The notes: generated by a model from the letters alone, not told the origin. 5,487 nucleotides of DNA from Gammaproteobacteria bacterium (GCA_028817755.1 JAPPPA010000329.1:1-5487), one strand, 5' to 3'. Counted from the stretch's first letter, positions 1 to 5,482 are shown. A program made the numbers and translations.

Positions 1-611
1 GTTTGTGGATCGTGTCCAAAGCGGAGTGCGTTGTAGGCGGTGAAGTGCGCTTGTCCACCGGGTGTTGAATGCGTGTGAGTCGCATTCATCATGATGTTTT
101 CTTGGTTGTAGTGCGGGGCTAGCTCGGGGTCTGCGGCGATCAGGTCTAATACCGCTTTACGAACCGACTCGAACAGCATGCCGGTGTCGGTGATAGCTAA
201 GACAACGCGTTTGTTATTGCAGGGTGAGTGAACAATAAACGTGCGTGCGTACTGGCGCATGTATATGCCAGCAGAGAAGTTTTCTGGGCTTTCATTGCCC
301 ATATGTATTTTGCCGCCTGCGGGGCCGGTAATATCGGTTTTAGCTGCCGCGAATTGGAAGGTGCCATTGCCATCGCAAGCCGGTACAGATTGCACGCCGC
401 TAGCCGCAGCTGGTTGAGGAATGGTGGTAGGTGAGCTTGCTTGTAAGCCTTCGCCGTATTCCAACCAAGGGCTGTCGGCTACGCATGTGGCTTCTGCTGA
501 TAACGTGACGTTGTTAGGGCTATTTGCGCTTGGGCTATTGCTGCCGCAGGCGCTAAGCAATAGCACAATAAATAATGAGCCGAGTAGTCGGCCGTACGTA
601 AAAGCGTACAT
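1..611 (-). CDS. Neutral ceramidase, lipoprotein, N-terminal part (gene runs off left edge)
   Basis: Neutral/alkaline ceramidases hydrolyse the amide bond of ceramide to sphingosine and a fatty acid, using a zinc centre. The open frame runs from ATG at 611 to the window edge without a stop, giving 203 codons of a family usually well over 600 residues. Residues 1-22 form a lipoprotein signal: basic start, hydrophobic stretch, lipobox L19-S-A-C22. G23-S24 follow, so outer-membrane or surface anchoring is likely. A Pro/Ser/Ala-rich linker leads to the catalytic domain at about residue 84. Family hallmarks are KTDITGPAG (91-99), SAGIYMRQYARTF (113-125; compare TAGIHMRQWARAF in Pseudomonas ceramidase) and NATHTHSTPGG (176-186), which contains a zinc-binding histidine. 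Two departures are Tyr117 for the usual His, and Thr183 for the usual Gly of THTHSGPGG. AGAGAGA lies 5 nt before the ATG. The gene follows the tautomerase by 69 bp on the same strand. Family confidence is high; activity cannot be judged without the remainder. Confidence 0.9.
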   Translation of the reverse strand, partial: MYAFTYGRLLGSLFIVLLLSACGSNSPSANSPNNVTLSAEATCVADSPWLEYGEGLQASSPTTIPQPAAASGVQSVPACDGNGTFQFAAAKTDITGPAGGKIHMGNESPENFSAGIYMRQYARTFIVHSPCNNKRVVLAITDTGMLFESVRKAVLDLIAADPELAPHYNQENIMMNATHTHSTPGGQAHFTAYNALRFGHDPQ

Positions 612-666
612 AGTTGTCTCTCTGTTCTCACAGCTCTTGTGGCTGTATCAGTTAGAGAGATTGTAA
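612..666 (-). promoter_or_regulatory. Nested hairpin overlapping the ceramidase ribosome binding site
   Basis: In the leader read on the minus strand, TCTCTCT (660-654) is fully complementary to AGAGAGA (623-617), which is also the Shine-Dalgarno region 5 nt before the ATG at 611. Nested between them, ACAGC (646-642) pairs with GCTGT (634-630) around a 7-nt loop. Folding would occlude the ribosome binding site. No U-run follows the inner hairpin, so it does not resemble a terminator. The complementarity is seen directly; a regulatory role is inferred. Confidence 0.45.
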
Positions 667-680
667 TAAAACTGCGGCGA

Positions 681-1064
681 TTAGGTTGCGCGCTTTAGCC
701 AAGCCTCTTCTTCGCCAGGTTCTGGAAGGATTTCGCCGCCTTCCATTCCCCAGCTGGCGGGGAAGCCGATCAGTTCTACCGCGACTTGTTCATTGCTGAG
801 GCCAGCGGTGGCGGCAATGCCTTGCATTAGTGCATTGCGAAGCTTGTCTGTGAGTTCTGCGTTGCGATTACCGCCGCTACGTACATTGCCAGTGACAGAT
901 AGTTCGGCTTTGCCTTTAAGAGGGTGGTTGTCCATAAACAACACATTCACAAACTCCGGTGGTGCGCCGGTGGTTTCACAGTGAATGTCAGTAATCTTGT
1001 TGGCGATCTTTTGATTGGTGTCTTTGTTTGAAGCTGAACGTGAGGCAAGTGTGTAAACAGGCAT
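681..1064 (-). CDS. Tautomerase/MIF-superfamily protein, cis-CaaD-like
   Basis: This 127-residue protein starts Met-Pro, so after Met removal the N-terminal proline could act as the catalytic acid/base, as in 4-oxalocrotonate tautomerase and its relatives. Length and motifs resemble the cis-3-chloroacrylic acid dehalogenase (cis-CaaD) group with two beta-alpha-beta units. Visible matches are MPVY at the start, ITDIH (24-28; His28 matches cis-CaaD His28), Arg62 and Arg67 near the cis-CaaD Arg70/Arg73 pair but with two extra residues between, and Glu108 with GGEILPEPG (109-117) matching the Glu114-GRFLPQPG region. The cis-CaaD Tyr103 position aligns with Glu97, so true dehalogenase activity is doubtful; a generic keto-enol tautomerase or promiscuous hydratase is likelier. 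GGAGA at 1076-1072, 7 nt before the ATG, fixes the start. It begins 14 nt after the upstream gene's stop, so the two are probably cotranscribed. The alignment was made by eye from memory of the cis-CaaD sequence. Confidence 0.82.
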   Translation of the reverse strand: MPVYTLASRSASNKDTNQKIANKITDIHCETTGAPPEFVNVLFMDNHPLKGKAELSVTGNVRSGGNRNAELTDKLRNALMQGIAATAGLSNEQVAVELIGFPASWGMEGGEILPEPGEEEAWLKRAT

Positions 1065-1078
1065 AGGGACGTCTCCAA

Positions 1079-1531
1079 TTAAAGGTCGGGCGAAAAGCGC
1101 AACGGCGTGTTGTTTAGTTTTGAGTGTAGTAGGTTCTTGGCAACGTGCAGCCCAAACTTAATGCGACCTACAAAAGACAGGCGGCGTAGAGTGCTGTCGG
1201 CAATAATTTTGAACTGGTCTGCGTCAACCAATGCGAGCATTAAGCTATCTAAATGTTGCCCAGTGATCTGTGACCATTCGCGTGCTAACTCTGTGAGATA
1301 GGCAACGCGTTTTTCTTGCGGAAAGCCGTTTTCGCACTCAGCGCTAACAATAGAAGTTTGTGACGGTGCGTAGTTGGTATAAGCCTGCCCGGCCGCTAGT
1401 TCACTCCAAACAACCATGAGCTTTTCTGAGCTAACGTGTTGGCGATAGGTGTTTCGAATCAGTGCCTCCAACTCCGCCAGCTGTATGTCGCTGAACTGTT
1501 GTGCCTGAATCATGACAAGGGCTTTTCTCAT
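1079..1531 (-). CDS. Small protein, probable tautomerase-like fold without catalytic proline
   Basis: This 150-residue protein is of uncertain family. The predicted pattern is a short strand (MIQAQQF, 7-13), a helix (about 14-33), a strand (KLMVVWSEL, 37-45), a strand (SIVSAECENG, 60-69), a helix (about 71-88) and a strand (LDSLMLALVDADQF, 94-107). That is the double beta-alpha-beta order of the tautomerase superfamily, and the 60-107 half resembles tautomerase sequences in rhythm. There is no Met-Pro start, so the classical catalytic proline is missing. The C-terminal tail (about 108-150) is basic and probably helical. The start at 1531 is chosen because GGAG (1542-1539) lies 7 nt upstream and the ATG forms an ATGA overlap with the LysR stop. 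An upstream ATG at 1573 would intrude 46 bp into LysR, and Met7 (1513) has a poor ribosome site. It could be a non-catalytic partner of the adjacent tautomerase, or an unrelated alpha/beta protein. Coding status is firm; family is tentative. Confidence 0.7.
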   Translation of the reverse strand: MRKALVMIQAQQFSDIQLAELEALIRNTYRQHVSSEKLMVVWSELAAGQAYTNYAPSQTSIVSAECENGFPQEKRVAYLTELAREWSQITGQHLDSLMLALVDADQFKIIADSTLRRLSFVGRIKFGLHVAKNLLHSKLNNTPLRFSPDL

Positions 1532-2424
1532 GCGTTTACTCCAGAAAGGTTTGCAAAGGTGTCTTGTACCCATTGAGTTGCCTTATGGGTTTCACTATCG
1601 ACCTCAGGGCTTTGGGCAAACACCAAATAACAGGCTTGCTCTAGAGGCAAAGGTGGCGCCCCGAACGTTTGTAGCTTGCCGCTGTTGATACGTGGTTGTG
1701 TAAGCGGAAGTAGGCCCAGCGCGATACCCATGCCGTTCTCTGTTGCGCTAAGAGCCGCGTGGTAGTTCTCAAAATACAGTTGCTTATTTTTTGCCAAGCT
1801 GATGCCGAGTTGTTGCTCGGCTATCTCCCAGTCATTTACGTTGGTACGCGCGTGTATCAGGGTTGCTTTTTTTAGTGCCCGCAGTGAAGTGATCGGCTGT
1901 GAGGCGAGTAGAGATGGTGCGGCCAAGCCACATACGCTGAGAGATGACAGTCGCTCACAATGAAGCCCTGACCATTGTCCATCGCCTAGGCGAATGGCGA
2001 TATCAACCGCTTCAGTTTCAAAGTCGGCAAGTTTGTCGGTGGTTTCAATACGTAGATCAATGTCTGGATGCTTTTCATGAAATTCAGGCAGCGCTGGCAG
2101 CAAAATATCAAAAGCAATTTGTGCAGTAGTGGATAGCCGCACGGTTGGGTTAGCTTGCGCAGCTAGCCAGCGTTGATGACCGTTTTTGAAGCGGTTAAGG
2201 GTTTTGCTGGCTACCTCGTAGTAGCTCGTTCCGGCTTCCGTTAACGTGACTTGCCTGGCGCTGCGTTGAAACAGCTCTTTGCCGAGTAAGTTTTCTAAAG
2301 TTTTGATTTGTTGGCTAACAGCTGACGGCGTTACACATAACTCGTCTGCCGCAGCCTTAAAACTAAGCAAGCGAGCGGCGGCTTCAAAGGCTGGTAGTAG
2401 TTGTAACGGTGGCGTATTACTCAT
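1528..2424 (-). CDS. LysR-family transcriptional regulator, GcvA-like
   Basis: This 298-residue DNA-binding regulator has typical LTTR length. The N-terminal winged helix-turn-helix spans about 7-65: PAFEAAARLLSFKAAADEL (11-29), the recognition helix TPSAVSQQIKTLE (32-44), then LGKELFQRSARQVTLTEAG (47-65). A linker helix leads to the effector-binding domain (about 93-290). DIAIRLGDGQWSGLHCERL (141-159) is characteristic of the GcvA/AmpR-like subgroup. The inducer is usually a small molecule and cannot be named. The gene is divergent from the SDR-SDR-flavoprotein cluster, the classic arrangement for an LTTR controlling its divergent neighbour. Two palindromes lie in the shared gap, and one overlaps its own candidate promoter, suggesting autoregulation. 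Its stop overlaps the next gene's ATG, so it probably also heads the leftward transcript, which is less usual for an LTTR. The Shine-Dalgarno before ATG 2424 is weak, so low expression is plausible. Confidence 0.95.
   Translation of the reverse strand: MSNTPPLQLLPAFEAAARLLSFKAAADELCVTPSAVSQQIKTLENLLGKELFQRSARQVTLTEAGTSYYEVASKTLNRFKNGHQRWLAAQANPTVRLSTTAQIAFDILLPALPEFHEKHPDIDLRIETTDKLADFETEAVDIAIRLGDGQWSGLHCERLSSLSVCGLAAPSLLASQPITSLRALKKATLIHARTNVNDWEIAEQQLGISLAKNKQLYFENYHAALSATENGMGIALGLLPLTQPRINSGKLQTFGAPPLPLEQACYLVFAQSPEVDSETHKATQWVQDTFANLSGVNA
1539..1542 (-). promoter_or_regulatory. Ribosome binding site deciding the 1531 start
   Basis: GGAG read on the minus strand sits inside the 3' end of the LysR gene, 7 nt before the ATG at 1531. 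It supports that start over the longer frame at 1573, and the ATGA overlap indicates translational coupling to LysR. Confidence 0.7.
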
Positions 2425-2472
2425 GGGTAGTGCTTGCTTAACGTGCTATATAAGTTCGTTTTTCTAATTTAA

Positions 2473-2481
2473 TTTATACCA
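2473..2481 (-). promoter_or_regulatory. Candidate extended -10 promoter for the LysR gene
   Basis: Read on the minus strand, TGG-TATAAA is an extended -10 element (TGn plus 5 of 6 matches to TATAAT), about 50 bp before the LysR start. No good -35 is present at 16-18 bp, which is tolerated with an extended -10. The left arm of the 2475-2504 inverted repeat overlaps it. Predicted by eye only. Confidence 0.4.
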
Positions 2482-2504
2482 TTTTGCTATTTAAATATGG
2501 TTTA
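2475..2504. promoter_or_regulatory. Imperfect inverted repeat in the divergent gap, possible LTTR operator
   Basis: TAtACCAT (2475-2482) and ATGGTtTA (2497-2504) form an inverted repeat with 7 of 8 positions matching, separated by 14 bp. It covers the candidate LysR -10 element, where binding would repress the regulator's own gene. The region is AT-rich, so short repeats by chance are not excluded. Confidence 0.35.
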
Positions 2505-2517
2505 TGAGTTAGAAATA

Positions 2518-2533
2518 CTTATCTATTGGTAAG
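2518..2533. promoter_or_regulatory. LTTR-type T-N11-A palindrome, probable activator site
   Basis: CTTATC-TATT-GGTAAG is a 16-bp palindrome with one mismatched pair, and T2519/A2531 satisfy the T-N11-A LysR box. Its centre is about 54 bp upstream of the predicted start of SDR transcription, close to where LTTR sites usually lie. AGAAAT hexamers at 2511-2516 and 2532-2537 repeat at 21 bp, two helical turns. The symmetry is seen; binding is inferred. Confidence 0.45.
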
Positions 2534-2543
2534 AAATGGTCGT

Positions 2544-2572
2544 TTGTCACTATGGTGTGGTGGAATTAATCT
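2544..2572 (+). promoter_or_regulatory. Candidate sigma70-type promoter for the SDR-SDR-flavoprotein operon
   Basis: TTGTCA (2544-2549, 5 of 6 matches to the -35 consensus) is followed by a 17-bp spacer and TAATCT (2567-2572, a weak -10 with 3 of 6). A good -35 with a poor -10 would suit a promoter needing an activator. The leader to ATG 2597 would be only about 17 nt. Confidence 0.4.
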
Positions 2573-2596
2573 AGGCGTCGTTATTTCGGAGCATTT

Positions 2597-3352
2597 ATGG
2601 CAAAAGATATTGCAATTATTGTTGGTGCGGGAGAGCGGCAAGGCATTGGTGGTGCAGTAGCGGCGCTAATGGCTCAGCAGGGCATGCAGGTATTTATTGC
2701 CGGCCGCACCCACAGCAAGTTGCAGGCCTTGGCTGACCAGCTTAATGCCGAGGGCGGTAACGTGTCGGTAGTAATTACCGACAGCACCAAAGAAGCCGAT
2801 ATTCAGGCGCTGTTTGATAAAGCGTTGGCGGCAGGCGGTGATTTGCGTTTTGTGCTGTACAACACTGGCCGCAACTTGCCCGCGCCGTTTATGGAATCGA
2901 CCGAGCGCCTAGTGAAAGGGCATTGGGAGCGATGCATGCTGGGAGGTATGTTGGTTGGCCAGCACGCCATTCGCGCTATGCAATCGCAGGATGACGCCGG
3001 TAGCGGTAAAGGCACCATCATTTATACCGGCGCCAGTGCGTCTTTGCGGGGCAAGCCTTTGTTTGCTGGGTTTTCGTCGGCAAAAGCAGGCCTGCGGGTG
3101 ATGGCGCAATCTATGGCGCGTGAGTTCGGCCCACAAGGTATTCATATTGGGCATATCGTGATTGACGGCTTAGTGAACGGTGCGATTGTGCGAAGCGTTG
3201 GCCCGGTGGGTAAATTCTTGTTGCGCCAGAAAGGCGATGACGGCGCCTTGCTACCAGATGAGGTCGCGAAGCCTTTCTTAGCCATGCACGAGCAAAACAA
3301 AACCGCGTGGACGCATGAAATGGATTTGCGCCCGTATAAGGAGCCTTTCTAA
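2597..3352 (+). CDS. Short-chain dehydrogenase/reductase, first of tandem pair, FxxxK variant
   Basis: This 251-residue protein has the length of a classical SDR with a Rossmann fold. The nucleotide-binding loop is GAGERQGIG (10-18), and Arg37 after the second strand (IAGR) suggests an NADP(H) preference. D62 sits at the usual adenine-ring site, and N89-T-G replaces NAG. The active-site block is TGASASLRG (144-152) followed by F159-S-S-A-K163. The expected catalytic Tyr of YxxxK is Phe. Strict 13-residue spacing puts Ala146 at the catalytic Ser site, with Ser147 next to it. The C-terminal signature TAWTHEMDLRPYKE (236-249) is shared with the next gene. I recall a broad bacterial SDR group with this FASAK-type motif, so the change is probably not a sequencing error, but its reaction is not established here. 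Start support is CGGAG (2587-2591), 5 nt before the ATG. It is first in an operon with the second SDR and an OYE-type flavoprotein. Confidence 0.93.
   Translation: MAKDIAIIVGAGERQGIGGAVAALMAQQGMQVFIAGRTHSKLQALADQLNAEGGNVSVVITDSTKEADIQALFDKALAAGGDLRFVLYNTGRNLPAPFMESTERLVKGHWERCMLGGMLVGQHAIRAMQSQDDAGSGKGTIIYTGASASLRGKPLFAGFSSAKAGLRVMAQSMAREFGPQGIHIGHIVIDGLVNGAIVRSVGPVGKFLLRQKGDDGALLPDEVAKPFLAMHEQNKTAWTHEMDLRPYKEPF
3338..3343 (+). promoter_or_regulatory. Ribosome binding site inside SDR1 that fixes the SDR2 start
   Basis: AAGGAG lies 8 nt before ATG 3352, which overlaps the SDR1 stop as TAATG. For the alternative ATG at 3358 the spacing would be 14 nt, so 3352 is preferred and translational coupling is likely. 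Confidence 0.7.
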
Positions 3353-4155
3353 TGTTAATGACAGACATCCTTAAAAGTGCGATTAAAGATCGCCTAGAAG
3401 CGCGTAAGCCGCGGGTTCAAGACACGCGCCCTAAAGCCGCATTAGTGTTTGGTGCAGGCGCATTGCCCGGCATCGGCGCGGCAGTGGCGCAACGCGTGGC
3501 CGAAGGCGGTTTAACGGTGTATGTCACCGGTCGTAATTTAGAAAAACTGCAAGCCAGTGTTTCGGCTATAGAAGCAGCCGGCGGCAAGGCCAAAGCGGTT
3601 CAAGTGGATGCCAGCGATCGTGACCAAGTAGACGCGGCATTTGCTCAAGTATGTGCAGACGGCTTTTGCTTGGATTTAGTCGTACACAACGTTGGCACTA
3701 ATCGCCCCGGTGGCTTTTTAGATATTAAGCCAGAGCATTTAGAAAAGAGCTGGCGAGCAGATTGTTTGTCTGGTTTTTATGTGGGCCAAGCCGCCGTAAA
3801 AGTGTTCCAGCCGCGCGGTGAAGGCACCTTAATTTTTACCGGTGCAAGCGCCTCTATGCGAGGCAAAGCCATGTTCGCGCAATTTGCTTCTGCCAAGGCC
3901 GGTTTGCGGGCAGTGGCGCAGTCGATGGCGCGTGAGTTTGGGCCTAAAGGCATTCACGTAGCGCATGTGGTGGTTGATGGCATGGTAGATGGGAACCGTC
4001 TACGCACATTGGCTCCAGCCTGGTTAGAGCAACAAGGCGAACAGGGCGCACTTGACCCAGCGGCCATAGCCGAGAGCTACTGGCAGTTATATAAACAACA
4101 TAAAACGGCGTGGACACACGAATTGGACCTACGCCCATTTAAGGAAAATTGGTAA
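3352..4155 (+). CDS. Short-chain dehydrogenase/reductase, second of tandem pair, FxxxK variant
   Basis: This 267-residue SDR is paralogous to the preceding gene. From TGASAS to the DG after the sixth strand region, 36 of 48 residues are identical (residues 163-210 here). An N-terminal extension of about 25 charged residues precedes the Rossmann core. Motifs are GAGALPGIG (34-42), Arg61 (TGR, NADP-type), D86, N113-V-G for NAG, TGASASMRG (163-171), and F178-A-S-A-K182, where Phe again replaces the catalytic Tyr. The end carries TAWTHELDLRPFKE (252-265), nearly matching its neighbour. Divergence elsewhere (substrate loop about 210-245) suggests different substrates or a heteromeric pair from an old duplication. 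It could be a ketone or enoyl reductase, an alcohol dehydrogenase, or catalytically atypical; the sequence does not decide. The start overlaps the previous stop by one base, and its own stop lies 5 nt before the flavoprotein ATG, so the three genes form a tight operon. Confidence 0.93.
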   Translation: MLMTDILKSAIKDRLEARKPRVQDTRPKAALVFGAGALPGIGAAVAQRVAEGGLTVYVTGRNLEKLQASVSAIEAAGGKAKAVQVDASDRDQVDAAFAQVCADGFCLDLVVHNVGTNRPGGFLDIKPEHLEKSWRADCLSGFYVGQAAVKVFQPRGEGTLIFTGASASMRGKAMFAQFASAKAGLRAVAQSMAREFGPKGIHVAHVVVDGMVDGNRLRTLAPAWLEQQGEQGALDPAAIAESYWQLYKQHKTAWTHELDLRPFKENW

Positions 4156-4160
4156 GCAAT

Positions 4161-5396
4161 ATGAGTACAACAGCAACCACCATCGCCGATGGCTTTACGT
4201 TAAAGAATGGTCGTACCGTTCAGAATCGCTTTATGAAGTCGGCCATGAGCGAGCAGCTTGGCAACGACGACCACAACCCAGACCAGCGCCTAGTAAACGT
4301 TTACGGCCAATGGTCAAAAGGCGGCTGTGGCTTGCTTGTGTCGGGCAACATCATGGTTGATCGTAATCACCTTGGTGAGCCGCGTAACGTGGTGCTGGAT
4401 GAAAAGTCCGATCTAGAAGCATTTCGTGCGTGGACAGCAGCTGCGACTAAAAATGGCAACGAATTTTGGGCGCAGCTAAACCACCCTGGTAAGCAAATTC
4501 CTAGCTACTTAAACAAAGCGCCTGTAGCGCCGTCGGCTATTTCATTGGGCCGTGGTTTGGAAAAAGCTTTCACTACGCCGCGTGCGCTTACGTCGGATGA
4601 AGTTCGCACAACTATCGGCAAATATGCAGCGGCAGCCAAATTAGCAAAAGAAGTTGGCTTTACCGGCGTACAAATTCACGGTGCGCACGGTTACCTAGTT
4701 AGCCAGTTCCTGTCGCCACGACACAACCAGCGCGATGACGAGTGGGGTGGCAGCCTAGAGAATCGTATGCGTTTTGCGTTGGAAGTCTACAAAGGCATGC
4801 GCGAAGCCGTGGGCGATGATTTCCCTGTGGCAATCAAACTTAACTCTGCTGACTTTATGAAAGGCGGCTTTACTGAAGAAGAGTCTATGCAGTTTGTGCA
4901 GGCTTTATCTGAAGCCGGTATTGATCACGTAGAAATTTCTGGTGGCACCTATGAAAGCCCAGAAATGGTTCAAGAGACCCCGAAAGAGAGCACCCGCCAG
5001 CGTGAAGCGTTCTTTATGGATTACGCTGAGAAAGTGCGCAAAGTGACTGACGTGCCATTAGCGGTTACCGGTGGCTTCCGTACTACGCGCGGCATGAATG
5101 ACGCACTACAAAGCGGCGCGATGGATTTTGTCGGTATCGCACGTCCGCTATGCCTAGATGCAGCGTTACCGAATAACGCGATTGCTGATGATAACTACCG
5201 TATTGACCTGCCGCATCTTTCAACCGGCATTAAAGGTGTGGATCAATTGGCTGCGCATAACATCACTTGGTACGAAGCTCAGCTTTGGCGTATGGCCAAG
5301 AACAAAGCGCCTAAACCAACCATGAGCCCATGGCGTAGTTTTGCGATCACGATGTTGGCAAACGGCACGACCGCAATGAAAAAACGTCGCGCGTAG
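4161..5396 (+). CDS. NADH:flavin oxidoreductase, Old Yellow Enzyme family
   Basis: This 411-residue FMN-dependent TIM-barrel enzyme belongs to a family that typically reduces the C=C of alpha,beta-unsaturated carbonyls using NAD(P)H. Motifs are NGRTVQNRFMKSAMSE (16-31), AQLNHPGKQ (104-112; Gln105 at the FMN site), IHGAHGYLVSQFLSP (172-186), with the substrate-binding His173/His176 pair and Tyr178 matching the YqjM-type proton donor, WGGSLENRMRF (195-205), AIKLN (224-228), TGGFR (303-307) and GIARPL (325-330) for the FMN phosphate. The YqjM redox Cys is absent (AMS at 28-30). The C-terminal 80 or so residues lack a CxxC-type Fe-S cluster motif and lack the second flavin domain of dienoyl-CoA reductase, so this is a single-domain OYE with a short extension ending KKRRA. 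ATG 4161 is chosen, with weak GGTAAG (4151-4156) before it. A TTG at 4149 overlaps the SDR2 stop and adds four residues outside the family's usual start. Last gene of the operon. Confidence 0.92.
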   Translation: MSTTATTIADGFTLKNGRTVQNRFMKSAMSEQLGNDDHNPDQRLVNVYGQWSKGGCGLLVSGNIMVDRNHLGEPRNVVLDEKSDLEAFRAWTAAATKNGNEFWAQLNHPGKQIPSYLNKAPVAPSAISLGRGLEKAFTTPRALTSDEVRTTIGKYAAAAKLAKEVGFTGVQIHGAHGYLVSQFLSPRHNQRDDEWGGSLENRMRFALEVYKGMREAVGDDFPVAIKLNSADFMKGGFTEEESMQFVQALSEAGIDHVEISGGTYESPEMVQETPKESTRQREAFFMDYAEKVRKVTDVPLAVTGGFRTTRGMNDALQSGAMDFVGIARPLCLDAALPNNAIADDNYRIDLPHLSTGIKGVDQLAAHNITWYEAQLWRMAKNKAPKPTMSPWRSFAITMLANGTTAMKKRRA

Positions 5397-5404
5397 CATT
5401 AGAG

Positions 5405-5434
5405 AAGGACCCCGGCATTGCTGGGGTTTTTCTT
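5405..5434 (+). terminator. Intrinsic terminator after the flavoprotein gene
   Basis: CCCCGGC (5410-5416) pairs with GCTGGGG (5420-5426), with one G-U pair and an ATT loop, followed directly by TTTTTCTT (5427-5434). AAGGA just before the stem can extend pairing into the T-run. It lies 8 nt after the stop and closes the rightward operon. Confidence 0.9.
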
Positions 5435-5447
5435 ACCTAATATATTT

Positions 5448-5474
5448 TCAATATTGACAATTAAAATAAAATTG
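5448..5474. repeat. Two short palindromes around the right-edge promoter, operator-like
   Basis: TCAATATTGA (5448-5457) is a perfect 10-bp palindrome covering the start of the -35 element. CAATT (5458-5462) and AATTG (5470-5474) form an inverted repeat with a 7-bp centre inside the promoter spacer. Both are placed where a repressor could act. The AT-rich context lowers significance. Confidence 0.35.
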
Positions 5475-5482
5475 CCCATAGT
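5454..5482 (+). promoter_or_regulatory. Candidate sigma70 promoter for a gene beyond the right edge
   Basis: A consensus -35, TTGACA (5454-5459), is followed by exactly 17 bp and CATAGT (5477-5482, 4 of 6 to TATAAT). It follows the terminator and points rightward, so it likely drives the next gene outside the window. Confidence 0.55.

Noticed and set aside
630..646. Inner hairpin in the ceramidase leader as a terminator
   Set aside because: The stem is only 5 bp and no T-run follows it in the direction of transcription.
228..666. Two forward open frames (228-434 and 421-666)
   Set aside because: They lie antisense to the ceramidase frame, whose product shows clear family motifs. The forward products have no recognisable features.
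1079..1573. Longer version of the small tautomerase-like protein starting at ATG 1573
   Set aside because: It would overlap LysR by 46 bp and has no good ribosome site. The 1531 start has GGAG at 7 nt and an ATGA junction.
2803..3368. Several reverse-strand open frames inside the first SDR gene, and one at 3944-4138 inside the second
   Set aside because: They are antisense to well-supported SDR coding sequence and their products lack any domain-like pattern.
2597..4155. Tandem SDRs as a recent duplication or assembly artefact
   Set aside because: Identity is high only in the core block (36 of 48 residues). Loops, length and N-termini differ, so this is an old, diverged duplication.
4149..4160. 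TTG start at 4149 for the OYE gene
   Set aside because: The purine-rich AAGGA is only 3 nt upstream, too close. The four added residues are not part of the family's usual N-terminus. ATG 4161 is preferred, though its own ribosome site is weak.
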